A DNA stretch of 64,000 nucleotides from Maricaulis sp048268525 (GTDB lineage Bacteria; Pseudomonadota; Alphaproteobacteria; Caulobacterales; Maricaulaceae): NCBI RefSeq assembly GCF_048268525.1, contig NZ_JBLWVH010000016.1, positions 1 to 64,000 on the forward strand, read 5' to 3'. Position numbers and translations under genes: made by a program. Below, piece after piece: positions 8,293 to 17,091 of the stretch. The notes under the pieces were generated by a model, which was not told the DNA's origin, did not search any database, and saw only the letters and a program-made list of their open reading frames with translations. Every line of letters starts with the position of its first letter. Positions within the stretch are counted from its first letter, which is position 1.

Positions 8293-8813
8293 GCCGCGTC
8301 GCGGTCCTTGGATTTTTCGACCTTCTTCACCTTCTGAACCGCACGCTGGCGTTTCAGGCGGGAGAGGTAGTCGATGAAGAGCACACCTTCCAGATGGTCC
8401 ATCTCGTGCTGGATGCAGACGGCGAACATGCCTTCAGCGATCTCCTCGCATTCATTCCCGTCGTAATCGAGATACTGGATGCGGATCCGGTCCGGGCGCT
8501 CGATCTCGTCATAGACGGTCGGCACCGACAGGCAGCCCTCTTCATAGGGCTTCAGCGTATCGGACGGGTCGGACAGGACCGGATTGACGAAATAGCGCGG
8601 CTTGGGCTCCTCGTCGGAACCGGCGAGATCCATCACGATGATGCGCTTGGGCACGCCAACCTGGATCGCCGCCAGGCCGATGCCATCGGCGGCATACATG
8701 GTCTGCAGCATGTCATCCATCAGCTCGCGGAGCTCGTCATCAACCTGGTCAACGGGTTGGGACACTTCCTTGAGCATCGGATCGGGGACGGTGAGGATAT
8801 CGCGTATGGCCAT
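8289..8813 (-). CDS. def: Peptide deformylase
   Basis: Removes the N-formyl group from nascent proteins. The 174-residue protein shows all three deformylase motifs: GIGLAAIQVGVPKRI (motif 1, GxGLAAxQ), EEGCLSVP (motif 2, Cys metal ligand) and CIQHEMDHLEGVLFIDYLS (motif 3, HExxH). Start is ATG 8813, from the domain start MAIRDILTVPDPMLKEVSQ; AGGGCAA lies just upstream. It follows rmuC by 31 nt on the same strand and is probably co-transcribed with it. Confidence 0.97.
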   Translation of the reverse strand: MAIRDILTVPDPMLKEVSQPVDQVDDELRELMDDMLQTMYAADGIGLAAIQVGVPKRIIVMDLAGSDEEPKPRYFVNPVLSDPSDTLKPYEEGCLSVPTVYDEIERPDRIRIQYLDYDGNECEEIAEGMFAVCIQHEMDHLEGVLFIDYLSRLKRQRAVQKVKKVEKSKDRDAA

Positions 8814-8844
8814 TTGCCCTAGATAGTCGCACTGGCTTTCAGGA

Positions 8845-10326
8845 TCAAGAATCGACCGCTTCCGGCGCTGCCAGGGCTGGGTTGGGGGCTGGCTTGGGGG
8901 CGGATTTGCCGCTGCCGCTCTCGGCACCTTCATCGGCGCCCGCCGCATCGAGATACTCGGCCGGCAGCGATTTGCGGGCATTGGCGCCCAGTGATTTGAG
9001 CATTTCGGTCTGGCGCACCAGATTGCCACGCCCCTCGACCAGCTTGCCCTTGGCGGCTGCCCAGGCGTCCTTGGCGCCGTCGATCCGCTTGCCGACCGTC
9101 TCGAGATCACCGACGAACCCTTCAAACTTGTCATACAGCGCACCAGCGCGATCGGCGATGTCGATGGCGTGTCGGTTCTGGCGGTCAATCGTCCACAGAT
9201 TGCCGACCGTGCGCATCGCCATCATCAGCGTCGTCGGCGTCGCGATCATCACATTGCGGTCCCAGGCATAGGCCGACAGCTCCGGGTCGTTCTGCAAGGC
9301 CAGCGAAGCGGCGCCTTCCAGCGGGATGAACATCAGGGTGAAATTCACGCCCTCATAAAGCTTGGCGTAATCCTTTTCCCCCAGCGCCTTGATATGGGCG
9401 CGGACCGAGGCGATGTGCTGTTTCAGCGCCGCCGCCCGTGTCTCGTCATCTTCGGCATTCACGCAGCGTTCGAACGCGGTCAGCGAGACCTTGCTGTCGA
9501 TCACCAGTCGATGCCCGCCCGGCATGTCGACGATCACATCGGGCCTCAGCAGCGCGCCCTCGGCATTGCGCTCGGTGGACTGGGTGTGGAAGTGCTCATT
9601 CTCGACAAGCCCGGCGCGTTCAAGGATCGAGGCCAGCACCATCTCGCCCCAATCGCCCTGCACCTTGGACGAGGAACGCAGCGCATTGGCCAGCTTCTGG
9701 GCGTCTTCCGACATCCGCGACGCGTCCTTGCGCACGGTTTCCATCAATTGCTTGATCTCACCGGCATGCCCGTGGCGCTGCTCGGCGTCTTTCTCCACTT
9801 TCGAACGGAAATCGGTCAGCTGTTCGCGCAGCGGCTTGAGCAGGGTCTGCAGGCTTTCCGTGCTTTGCTTGTTCAGCTCGGCACCCGAGGCCTTGAGGAT
9901 TTCCGCGGCGGTCAGTTTGAACTGGTCATTGAGGCGCTCGCGGGCCTTTTCCAGCTCGGCCAGCTTTTCATCATGATGGCGCAGGGCGGCGTCATGCTCG
10001 GTCTTCAGCGCTTCATGGCTGGCATTGAGCCCGTTGCGCTCGGCCGTGACGGCTTCCAGGGCGGCCCGCAGACGGTCGCGCTCCTCGACCACACCATCCA
10101 GTCGGGCCAGCGCCTCGCGCGCCTTGGCCAGGTCGGACGCCGCGCTTTCCTGACGGGCACGCCAGTCGTCACGCTCGCTTCGCAGCCGCTCCAGTTCCGG
10201 GTCTTCGGTGGCATCGGGCGCATCAGGTTTTCGTTGCAGAAACAGGCCGCCGGCCAGCACTACAAGCAGGACCGCCAGGCCGGCCAGGATCAGCCAGGTT
10301 TCCGGAGAGATGTCTGAGAGGGTCAC
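8845..10326 (-). CDS. rmuC: RmuC-family DNA recombination protein
   Basis: RmuC-family proteins limit recombination at inverted repeats. This 493-residue copy has an N-terminal transmembrane anchor (about residues 10-28), a long coiled coil (about 40-170, heavy in Glu/Ala/Arg heptads), then the RmuC nuclease-like domain, with GDWGEMVLASILERAGL, RPDVIVDMPGGHRLVIDSK (the PD-(D/E)XK-like core) and FIPLEGAA. GTG 10326 is preferred because the protein then opens directly before the anchor and has AGGAAGG upstream. An ATG at 10356 would add ten residues. Confidence 0.9.
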   Translation of the reverse strand: MTLSDISPETWLILAGLAVLLVVLAGGLFLQRKPDAPDATEDPELERLRSERDDWRARQESAASDLAKAREALARLDGVVEERDRLRAALEAVTAERNGLNASHEALKTEHDAALRHHDEKLAELEKARERLNDQFKLTAAEILKASGAELNKQSTESLQTLLKPLREQLTDFRSKVEKDAEQRHGHAGEIKQLMETVRKDASRMSEDAQKLANALRSSSKVQGDWGEMVLASILERAGLVENEHFHTQSTERNAEGALLRPDVIVDMPGGHRLVIDSKVSLTAFERCVNAEDDETRAAALKQHIASVRAHIKALGEKDYAKLYEGVNFTLMFIPLEGAASLALQNDPELSAYAWDRNVMIATPTTLMMAMRTVGNLWTIDRQNRHAIDIADRAGALYDKFEGFVGDLETVGKRIDGAKDAWAAAKGKLVEGRGNLVRQTEMLKSLGANARKSLPAEYLDAAGADEGAESGSGKSAPKPAPNPALAAPEAVDS

Positions 10327-10402
10327 GATTGCTGCTGCCTTCCTGTTCGCGGTCATTCTGGACGAGTCGCCGGTGCGCGACCAGCCGCCAGGCCGGCACC
10401 TG

Positions 10403-10456
10403 TGACACCCTGGCATCCGGCTTCGACAAAACCTGTCACCCTGGAATCGAGCTTCG
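10403..10456. repeat. Pair of imperfect 23-nt direct repeats
   Basis: Two copies of a 23-nt sequence, TGACACCCTGGCATCCGGCTT... at 10403-10425 and TGTCACCCTGGAATCGAGCTT... at 10434-10456, agree at about 19 positions and are phased by 31 nt (three helical turns). They lie in the space between rmuC and the divergent acyltransferase gene. They could be a tandem operator for either gene, or a local duplication. Confidence 0.5.
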
Positions 10457-10512
10457 CAGGATCCGGCCCGCCACTTGCTTGGTAACAGGCCGGGACAACC
10501 GGGAGGAACGAC

Positions 10513-11631
10513 GTGCGAGCGAAAACCGTTTCAATCGAGGACATTTCCGCGAGTCAGATCGCGCAGTGGAACCAGTGGGCGTCCCCGAACGGGAAGCTCG
10601 TCAGCCCGTATCTGCGGTTCGAGTTTGCCGAAACCGTCGCCCGCAGCCGGACTGATGTCCGGGTCGCCATCATTGAAGACGGCAACCAGACCGTTGGTTT
10701 CTTCCCGCATCACAAGGCTCATGGCGGGATCGTCCGGCCGGTCGGTGCGCCCATGAGCGACTATCAGGGCGTGGTTGCGGCCGACCCGGCTGCCATTCCG
10801 CCACAAACCCTGGTTCGCGCTGCAGGTGGATCGGCCCTGGTATACGACAATTGGCACGGCGCCTTCGGCGATCAGGACTTCGACAGCCGGGTCTGCGCGG
10901 GCAGCCACATCGCTGCCATCGGTGAAAACGGATCGGCATTCCTCGAAGAACGCGGCACACACCACAAGGACCATTTCAAGAAGATGGCGCGCCGCCAGCG
11001 CGCAGCCGAACGCGATCTGGGTCCGGTTCGCGTCACCCTGGGAGATCCCGACGGCAAGGCCTTCGCGGCCCTGAGCGAATGGAAACAGACCCAGTACCGC
11101 GACACCGGCAAGCTCAATGTGTTTGGCATCGACTGGGTCCAGAGTGTACTGGCCGACCTGCGCGGTCGCGAGGGCGAGGAATTTTCCGGTCTGACCGCCG
11201 CACTCTGGTTCGGAGATCGCCTCGCAGCGGTCGAATTCGGACTGGTCGCCGGTGACGTCTACCATTCCTGGTTCCCGGCCTATGATCCCGAACTGTCGCG
11301 CTATTCGCCGGGCCTCCTGCTGCTGCACGGACTGTTCGAGCAGGCCCCCGAGCGAGGTATCGCGCGGGTCGATCTGGGTCATGGCGGCGACCACTACAAG
11401 AAATACTATTCCAGCTACACCGTACCGCTCGATCAGGGTCGCATCCTGGCGCCCGGCCTAGCAGCGCTCGGCATCCGGACGTGGGAGATTGCGGAACAGG
11501 CTGTGGAACGTGTCCCCGGCAAGGTCGGAGCCCTGCCCGGTCGCCTGCGTCGGCGCTGGGCCCAGGTCAGTGCCTTCCAGCCGCAGCTGGCGCCGCGCCT
11601 TGCCAGCTTCGCCGGGTCGATCGCGCTATAG
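10513..11631 (+). CDS. CelD/BcsL-like GNAT acyltransferase
   Basis: A 372-residue protein starting at GTG 10513 with GGAGGA five bases upstream. The C-terminal half is a GNAT fold of the CelD/BcsL or FemAB-like type, with FSGLTAALWFGDRLAAVEFGLVAG, then YHSWFPAYDPELSRYSPGLL and VDLGHGGDHYKKYYSSY. The pattern in which a substrate-binding N-terminal region precedes one GNAT domain is seen in polysaccharide-acylating or N-acyl-transfer enzymes of alphaproteobacteria. Acceptor and donor cannot be told from the sequence. No polysaccharide cluster is adjacent. Confidence 0.8.
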   Translation: MRAKTVSIEDISASQIAQWNQWASPNGKLVSPYLRFEFAETVARSRTDVRVAIIEDGNQTVGFFPHHKAHGGIVRPVGAPMSDYQGVVAADPAAIPPQTLVRAAGGSALVYDNWHGAFGDQDFDSRVCAGSHIAAIGENGSAFLEERGTHHKDHFKKMARRQRAAERDLGPVRVTLGDPDGKAFAALSEWKQTQYRDTGKLNVFGIDWVQSVLADLRGREGEEFSGLTAALWFGDRLAAVEFGLVAGDVYHSWFPAYDPELSRYSPGLLLLHGLFEQAPERGIARVDLGHGGDHYKKYYSSYTVPLDQGRILAPGLAALGIRTWEIAEQAVERVPGKVGALPGRLRRRWAQVSAFQPQLAPRLASFAGSIAL

Positions 11632-11732
11632 GCTGCGCCTGTGCACTGCATGTATTCTCATGCGGTCCCGGCTGTCGTTGACGCACAAGTACGCTAGTCT
11701 CTGCTCCGGAATAGCAAGCACGGAGTGACCCC

Positions 11733-12860
11733 ATGCGCGTTGTTGCAAGCCTCGCCGCCTTCGCCGTACTGGCATCAGGCGCCGTCGCCCAACCTGAAAT
11801 CCATGAAACCGAACAGGCTGATTTCAGGGTCGAGACCATTGCTGATGGCCTGGAATTCCCCTGGTCACTCGCCTTCCTGCCCGATGGCGACATGCTGGTT
11901 TCAGAGCGCGAAGGTCGTCTCCGACTGATCCGGGATGGCGTCTTGCGCCCCGAACCGGTTTCGGGCCTGCCCGATATCCTGGCGGAGGGCCAGGGCGGCT
12001 TGATGGGCCTGGCGGTGCATCCCGACTTTGCCAGCAACCGACTCGTCTATTTCGCCTATGCCGAAGGGCGCAGCAACGCCAATCATACAGCGTTGGGCCG
12101 CGGTCGACTGAACGCCGATGCCACATCACTGGAAGCGGTTGAAACCCTGTTCCGGGTCAACTTCGAAAAGGAGCGCGGCTATCATTTCGGTGGACGCCTG
12201 CAATTCCTGCCCGACAGCACACTCTTGCTGACCCTGGGCGACGGCAATCGGTATCGCAACGAGGCGCAGAACCCTGCCAATCATCTCGGCACGATCGTCC
12301 GTCTCAATGACGACGGCACCGTCCCGTTCGACAACCCCTTTGTCAGTGCGCGCAGCGCCCGTCCCGAAATCTTTTCCTTCGGTCATCGCAATGTCCAGGG
12401 CATCGCCATCAACCCGCAAACCGGTTCGGTCTGGGCCCATGAACACGGCGCCCGCGGTGGCGACGAGATCAACCTCATCGAAGCCGGCAACAATTATGGC
12501 TGGCCCCTCGCGACCTACGGCGTCAACTACAATGGCACACCCATTACCGACGCCACCCACGGCGATGGGCTGGAACAGCCAATCTGGTTCTGGGACCCGT
12601 CAATTGCGCCTTCGGGAATGGCTTTCTACGACGGTGACGGTTTCGAAAACTGGCACGGGGACGTTTTTGTGGGCGCCCTTGCCGGGACCATGCTGGTTCG
12701 CTTCGAAGTGGAAGGCGACCGCGTTATCTCCAGCGAGGCGCTGCTCTCTGAACGGGGAGAGCGCATTCGCGATGTCGCGGCGGGGCCAGACGGCAATCTC
12801 TATGTTCTGACGGACGATATTGAAGGCGCCATATTGCGCCTGGTACCCGTCATTCCCTGA
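11733..12860 (+). CDS. PQQ-dependent soluble aldose sugar dehydrogenase family, secreted
   Basis: A 375-residue six-bladed beta-propeller of the GdhB/YliI (Asd) family. It has an N-terminal signal peptide cleaved near ASGAVAQ (residue 20), then GLEFPWSLAFLPDGDMLVSER, GGLMGLAVHPDF, the family hallmark GHRNVQGIAINP, EHGARGGDEINLI, and NNYGWPLATYGVNY. These supply the PQQ- and calcium-binding residues of the family. It would oxidise aldose sugars in the periplasm. Start is ATG 11733 with CGGAGTG upstream. It stands alone, with no PQQ synthesis genes in the window. Confidence 0.93.
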   Translation: MRVVASLAAFAVLASGAVAQPEIHETEQADFRVETIADGLEFPWSLAFLPDGDMLVSEREGRLRLIRDGVLRPEPVSGLPDILAEGQGGLMGLAVHPDFASNRLVYFAYAEGRSNANHTALGRGRLNADATSLEAVETLFRVNFEKERGYHFGGRLQFLPDSTLLLTLGDGNRYRNEAQNPANHLGTIVRLNDDGTVPFDNPFVSARSARPEIFSFGHRNVQGIAINPQTGSVWAHEHGARGGDEINLIEAGNNYGWPLATYGVNYNGTPITDATHGDGLEQPIWFWDPSIAPSGMAFYDGDGFENWHGDVFVGALAGTMLVRFEVEGDRVISSEALLSERGERIRDVAAGPDGNLYVLTDDIEGAILRLVPVIP

Positions 12861-12874
12861 TTTCCCGACAAGTA

Positions 12875-13609
12875 TCAGCCGCTGAAATCGGTCAGCTTGC
12901 GGCCTTCCGCGATATTGCGCAGCAGATAGACGACCGGCGTATCAAAGGCCGCGACCAACAGTTTCACGACCACCTGCCCCAGGATCAGGCTGCCGATCAC
13001 CGACCAGGTCTGCACGCCGGCGAAGGCAACGGAAATGAAGATCGCGCTGTTGAAGGTCTGGGAGACCATGGTCGACACATTGTTTCGCAACCACAACCGG
13101 TTCTTGCCGGCGTGTTTCTGGCGCAAGTGATGAAAGATCAACACATCGGCCAGGGCGCTGATGCCGAAAGCGACCATGCCGGCGAAATTGGTCCGGTTGC
13201 CGGACGAAAACACCTCCACGAAGGCTGTTTGCTGCGCGTCTGTCCAGTTGCCGGCGGTCGAGATGAACGGAAACACGTCTTCGGCATGCATCGCATAGAG
13301 GAGCAGGAACAGAATGATGAACCGCATCAGCACGCCGGAGATGACCACACACAGGGCATATCCCCGGCCCCAGACCTCCGAGATCACGTCGGTTGCCAGA
13401 TAGGTCAGCCCGAAGGCGATCGTCCCGGCCGGGACCAGCACGGTGATTGGTCCCAGATTGAAGGCCTGGATCTTCACCGCCGTGATCGCGGCGAGCACCA
13501 GAGACACCATGAACAGGCCGGTACAGAAAAACAGGACGAAGGCGCGGCGCGTCACGCGGTCGGGCGGCATGCCCATATCGGTCGCGGTCGTCGAAGTCGG
13601 TTCCTGCAT
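12875..13609 (-). CDS. Queuosine precursor transporter (VUT/YhhQ family)
   Basis: A 244-residue integral membrane protein with about six helices. The family signature VPAGTIAFGLTYLATDVISEVWG is present (about residues 59-81), followed by the C-terminal SQTFNSAIFISVAF and GQVVVKLLVAAFDTPVVYLL. YhhQ/QPTR proteins import queuine precursors (preQ0/preQ1) for tRNA modification. It starts about 60 nt from the end of recR on the same strand, so it may be a downstream member of the dnaX-ybaB-recR transcript. No preQ1 riboswitch is evident in that short gap. Confidence 0.93.
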   Translation of the reverse strand: MQEPTSTTATDMGMPPDRVTRRAFVLFFCTGLFMVSLVLAAITAVKIQAFNLGPITVLVPAGTIAFGLTYLATDVISEVWGRGYALCVVISGVLMRFIILFLLLYAMHAEDVFPFISTAGNWTDAQQTAFVEVFSSGNRTNFAGMVAFGISALADVLIFHHLRQKHAGKNRLWLRNNVSTMVSQTFNSAIFISVAFAGVQTWSVIGSLILGQVVVKLLVAAFDTPVVYLLRNIAEGRKLTDFSG

Positions 13610-13671
13610 GCCAGTCTCCCCGATGCCCGACTGACAACGATAGACCGATTTTTAGCGATGGACAGGGTAAA

Positions 13672-14277
13672 TCAGACGGTGGACCGACTGCGGAAGGCCG
13701 CCGCCAGCGTTCCGTCATCGAGATAATCAAGCTCGCCGCCGACCGGGACCCCTCGTGCCAGCGAGGTGATCGAGACATCGCAACCGGCCATCCGGTCGGC
13801 CAGATAGTGTGCGGTTGTCTGACCATCGACCGTGGCATTGAGGGCGAGGACGATCTCGCTCACCTCGTCGCGGGCCGACCGCTCGACCAGCTTGGTGATG
13901 TTGAGATCCTCGGGTCGCACGCCATCCAGCGCCGACAGCACGCCGCCCAGCACATGATAGCGCCCCTTGAACGCACCGGCGCGCTCCAGTGCCCACAAGT
14001 CACCAACGGTCTCAACCACACAGATGGCGGCGTCCAGACGGTTCGGGGCAGCACACACGGTACACGGGTCGGCGACATCCATATTGCCACATTCACTGCA
14101 GGCGCGGATCTTGTCAGCGGCATCGGCCAACGCTTCAGCGAGCGGACGCATCAGTGCGTCCTTCTTGCCAAGCAGATTCAGCGCCGCACGCCGGGCCGAG
14201 CGCGGGCCAAGCCCGGGCAGCTTCGCCAGCAGCGATATCAGGCGTTCGATTTCCGGACCGGCGGAGGCTGTTTTCAT
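13672..14277 (-). CDS. recR: Recombination mediator RecR
   Basis: RecR loads RecA with RecF/RecO during gap repair. The 201-residue protein has the helix-hairpin-helix start (LAKLPGLGPRSARRAALNLL, 18-37), the four-Cys zinc finger (Cys60, 63, 72, 75: CSECGNMDVADPCTVC) and a Toprim domain (ICVVETVGDLWALERAGAF), then PLNI-like EDLNI. It lies 16 nt downstream of ybaB in the classic dnaX-ybaB-recR order. Confidence 0.97.
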   Translation of the reverse strand: MKTASAGPEIERLISLLAKLPGLGPRSARRAALNLLGKKDALMRPLAEALADAADKIRACSECGNMDVADPCTVCAAPNRLDAAICVVETVGDLWALERAGAFKGRYHVLGGVLSALDGVRPEDLNITKLVERSARDEVSEIVLALNATVDGQTTAHYLADRMAGCDVSITSLARGVPVGGELDYLDDGTLAAAFRSRSTV

Positions 14278-14293
14278 GGAATGAGCGGTCCGG

Positions 14294-14617
14294 TCAGAAT
14301 GGCATCTGCATGCCGGGTGGCAATTGCAGGTCGCCGGCCGCGTCTTTCATGATGTCCTGCTGGGCCTGCTCACCCTTGCGGCGCGCATCGGCATGCGCCG
14401 CCTTGAGCAGGTCTTCCAGGATTTCCGGCTCGTCGGGGTCCATGATGCTCTTGTCGACATTGATCGACACCATGTCGCCCTTCGCGGTCAGGACCACACG
14501 GACAAGCCCGGCTCCGGCCTCGCCCGTGACTTCGGTCTCGGCGAGGCGCGCCTGGGCCTCGGTCATTTTCTGTTGCATGGCCTGCGCCTGCTTCATCAGG
14601 CCCATCAGGTCCTTCAT
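14294..14617 (-). CDS. ybaB: YbaB/EbfC nucleoid-associated protein
   Basis: A 107-residue YbaB/EbfC family DNA-binding protein (MKDLMGLMKQAQAMQQKMTEAQ, then the beta-sheet with GLVRVVLTAKGDMVSINVD). Family members are dimeric nucleoid-associated proteins encoded between dnaX and recR, as here. Its ATG overlaps the dnaX stop by four bases (ATGA), so the two are translationally coupled. Confidence 0.95.
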   Translation of the reverse strand: MKDLMGLMKQAQAMQQKMTEAQARLAETEVTGEAGAGLVRVVLTAKGDMVSINVDKSIMDPDEPEILEDLLKAAHADARRKGEQAQQDIMKDAAGDLQLPPGMQMPF

Positions 14618-16434
14618 GCGCGTTTCTCCGTCGCTTCTTTGCTGTCAGTTTCGGCGGTCGGTTGAGGATCTCGGATCTTCACGATCTCGGCGCCCGGGAA
14701 GAGCCGCATGACCTCGGTCACGGCCGGGTCATAGCGGGCTGCCTCCAGCCGTTCGGCTTTCAGGCGGAGGCGGCGCTCCGCCCAGGTCTCGCCGCCTTCC
14801 AGCGAGCCGTCCGCAAGGATCATCCAGCGTTCGCCGGTCCATTCCAGAAGCCGTCGCGACAGACGCTGGGCCAGATCACGCGGCGCATCCTCGATCGGCT
14901 GGAAGGTAAAGGAGCCGGGCTTGAAGACGGCGGGTCGGACATAACGTTCGACGTCCGACTGCAGGCCGATATCGCGCTTCTCGCGCAGCAGCTCCATCAG
15001 GGCTTCCCAGGTCTGCGGACCGGAAATGCCCGGCGCATCCTGCTCAACTTCGGCCACGGCTTCCGGCGTGCTCAGCGCACGATGGGCAGCAGTGTCCCGA
15101 TCTGTTGCGGTGGACGCCGACCCGGTCGCCGGCGCAGCGGCCGGCTCAGGCTTTCCCGGCGCCTCCCCGGCACCGGATGCCGGACTGGTCGCACGCGGCA
15201 TGCCGGCCAGCAGGCGGGCCGCATCTTCGGGCGGCGGCAGGCTGGCGGCCGAGGCCAGCCGCAGCACGGTCATTTCAGCCGCCGCCAGCGCGTCCGGCGC
15301 GGCGCGGACATCATCGAGACCGGTCAGCAATATCTTCCACATGCGGGTCAGCTGACCCAGGGACTGGCTCTCGGCCAGCGTCACGATCCGCGCCACGGTG
15401 TCGGCCGCTTCGCCCAGATCGGCGCCGGGCCCGGCGGCCTTCACGCGGGAGGTTGCATGGACATAATCCAGCAGGTCACGGGTGATCACGACCGGGTCGC
15501 CGCCGGCATCATGCAGGGACGACAACTCGGCCAGGGCATCGGCGGTCTTGCCGGTCAAAGTCTGTTCCAGCAGGTCGAGCACACGGGCGCGGTCGGCCAG
15601 GCCCAGCATGTCGCGGATCTGCGGTGCACTGACCGGGCCGTCTTCGTCGCTGCCCTGGACGATGGCCTGGTCGAGGAGGGACAGGGCGTCACGTACCGAG
15701 CCTTCGGCGGCGCGGGAGATCAAGGAGAGGCCGTCGCGCTCCACCGACGCGCCTTCAAGACCACAAATGCGCTCGAGATGATCGGTCAGGACCTCACGGT
15801 CGATCCGCTTGAGGTCGAAACGCTGGCAGCGCGACAGCACGGTCACCGGCACCTTGCGGATCTCGGTTGTGGCGAAGATGAACTTGGCGTGCTCGGGCGG
15901 TTCCTCCAGCGTCTTCAACAATGCGTTGAAGGCGGAGGTCGAGAGCATGTGCACCTCATCGATGATGTAGACCTTGTAGCGGGCCGACACCGGGGCGTAA
16001 CGCACGCCATCAAGGATTTCACGGATGTCGCTAACGCCGGTGCGCGAAGCGGCGTCCATCTCCATCACATCGACATGGGCCGAGCGGCCGATGGCGTCGC
16101 AATGACGGCCTTTCTCGGCCAGAGCCATCGAGGGCGCATCGATCTCGTCGGTCTCGAAATTCAGGGCGCGGGCGATCAGGCGCGCGGTGGTGGTCTTGCC
16201 GACACCACGCACCCCGGTCAGCATGTAGGCGTGGGCGATCCGGCCGGCGGCAAATGCGTTGGTCAGGGTCCGCACCATGGCGTCCTGGCCGATCAGGTCC
16301 TCGAACGTGTCGGGACGGTATTTGCGGGCCAGGACCTGGTAGCCGGGCGTCGGACCGGTTGCGGGAATGTCGAGCCCGGGCATCAACGCTTCGGTCGCTC
16401 CGGTGTCTTCGGTTGGGAGCGGCGTATCGTCCAT
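14614..16434 (-). CDS. dnaX: DNA polymerase III subunit tau/gamma
   Basis: Clamp-loader ATPase of the replisome. Of 606 residues, the N-terminal AAA+ module has the Walker A GVRGVGKTT (74-82), Walker B IIDEVHML (157-164), sensor 1 FIFATTE and the SRC motif (LSRCQRFDLKRI). An Ala/Pro-rich linker (about 405-465) leads to the tau-specific C-terminal domain that contacts the polymerase. ATG 16434 is chosen because the upstream frame enters the SRP-RNA leader. I see no A/T slippery run that would produce a gamma form by frameshifting. Confidence 0.97.
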   Translation of the reverse strand: MDDTPLPTEDTGATEALMPGLDIPATGPTPGYQVLARKYRPDTFEDLIGQDAMVRTLTNAFAAGRIAHAYMLTGVRGVGKTTTARLIARALNFETDEIDAPSMALAEKGRHCDAIGRSAHVDVMEMDAASRTGVSDIREILDGVRYAPVSARYKVYIIDEVHMLSTSAFNALLKTLEEPPEHAKFIFATTEIRKVPVTVLSRCQRFDLKRIDREVLTDHLERICGLEGASVERDGLSLISRAAEGSVRDALSLLDQAIVQGSDEDGPVSAPQIRDMLGLADRARVLDLLEQTLTGKTADALAELSSLHDAGGDPVVITRDLLDYVHATSRVKAAGPGADLGEAADTVARIVTLAESQSLGQLTRMWKILLTGLDDVRAAPDALAAAEMTVLRLASAASLPPPEDAARLLAGMPRATSPASGAGEAPGKPEPAAAPATGSASTATDRDTAAHRALSTPEAVAEVEQDAPGISGPQTWEALMELLREKRDIGLQSDVERYVRPAVFKPGSFTFQPIEDAPRDLAQRLSRRLLEWTGERWMILADGSLEGGETWAERRLRLKAERLEAARYDPAVTEVMRLFPGAEIVKIRDPQPTAETDSKEATEKRA

Positions 16435-16565
16435 GACGTCCTGTCGGCAGATGCGAGTGGAGTGCGGGTCGGGCGCTGCAACCCCCACGACGCCCCCTCG
16501 GGTCGCCGCGTTCGAGCCTAGAGCAAGATTCGCGTTCCGCGAAGGGCGATGCGTGGTTTGAAGTG

Positions 16566-16652
16566 GAAGACCGGACAGCGACCCGAGCAAAACTCGTTAC
16601 GGCTGCTTCCTTCCGGACCTGACCGGGTTGGCGAGGCGCTCGTCCACCGCCG
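16566..16652 (-). ncRNA. ffs: Small SRP RNA (4.5S)
   Basis: On the minus strand lies the universally conserved SRP RNA domain IV core GGTCAGGTCCGGAAGGAAG followed by CAGC, with the GGAA tetraloop. The flanks pair: GGTGGAC near 16645 with GTCCGG near 16575, and GAGC with GCTC inside. The position upstream of dnaX is the usual one in alphaproteobacteria. It binds Ffh for co-translational membrane targeting. The ends are estimated from the helix and could be off by about 10 nt. Confidence 0.93.
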
Positions 16653-16703
16653 ATCTTCCGCGCTCTATATCGCGCGTGCGACGCCCCGGTGCAAGGCATG
16701 GCT

Positions 16704-16937
16704 TCATTGTGTGTGCAGGAGCTCCCCCTCACCGCCGATCGCGGCCATCTGCAAGAATCGGGCGTGATCATCAAGCGCCTCGATCAGGGCCAGGCTGCCA
16801 CCGGCCTCGAGCAGCACATCGCGCCAGTAGCCGGTTACCCGGGCCTGGGTTTCCAGCCAGTCCCGCACAGCAAGTTGGGCATGGGCCGCGGCTGCCGGGC
16901 CACCGCTTTGCAAGGGTCGTGTAGAATCGCAAGCCAT
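16704..16937 (-). CDS. Small hypothetical protein with a strong ribosome binding site
   Basis: A 77-residue helical protein (VRDWLETQARVTGYWRDVLL, then LALIEALDDHARFLQMAAI). The ATG at 16937 is preceded by a perfect AGGAGGT at seven bases, which is why I treat it as a real gene. It has no membrane segment or cysteine. It lies just upstream of the SRP RNA on the same strand and is divergent from nudC. I do not recognise the family. Confidence 0.6.
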   Translation of the reverse strand: MACDSTRPLQSGGPAAAAHAQLAVRDWLETQARVTGYWRDVLLEAGGSLALIEALDDHARFLQMAAIGGEGELLHTQ

Positions 16938-17091
16938 TCGGGCACCTCCTGCCCCGCATTATTTGCGACTCATTCTCAAATGCAAGCCCTGATTTGCCGC
17001 GCAACGCGACCTTTGTTGATGGCGCCGTCAAACCTATCTATGCCTGCAACCGGCCAGCCCGCCGCTAACCGACCGCGTTTGGATCCGACCC

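Noticed and set aside
13610..13671. preQ1 riboswitch between the queuosine transporter and recR
   Set aside because: The gap is downstream of recR's partner order and only 62 nt; no preQ1 pseudoknot pattern could be drawn.
14614..16434. Programmed frameshift in dnaX giving a gamma form
   Set aside because: No A6-type slippery heptamer or following hairpin was found in the reading frame.
14662..16521. 619-codon open frame on the plus strand
   Set aside because: It lies entirely antisense to dnaX, has Gly/Arg/Gln/His-rich low-complexity composition and no ribosome binding site; GC-rich codon bias produces such shadows.
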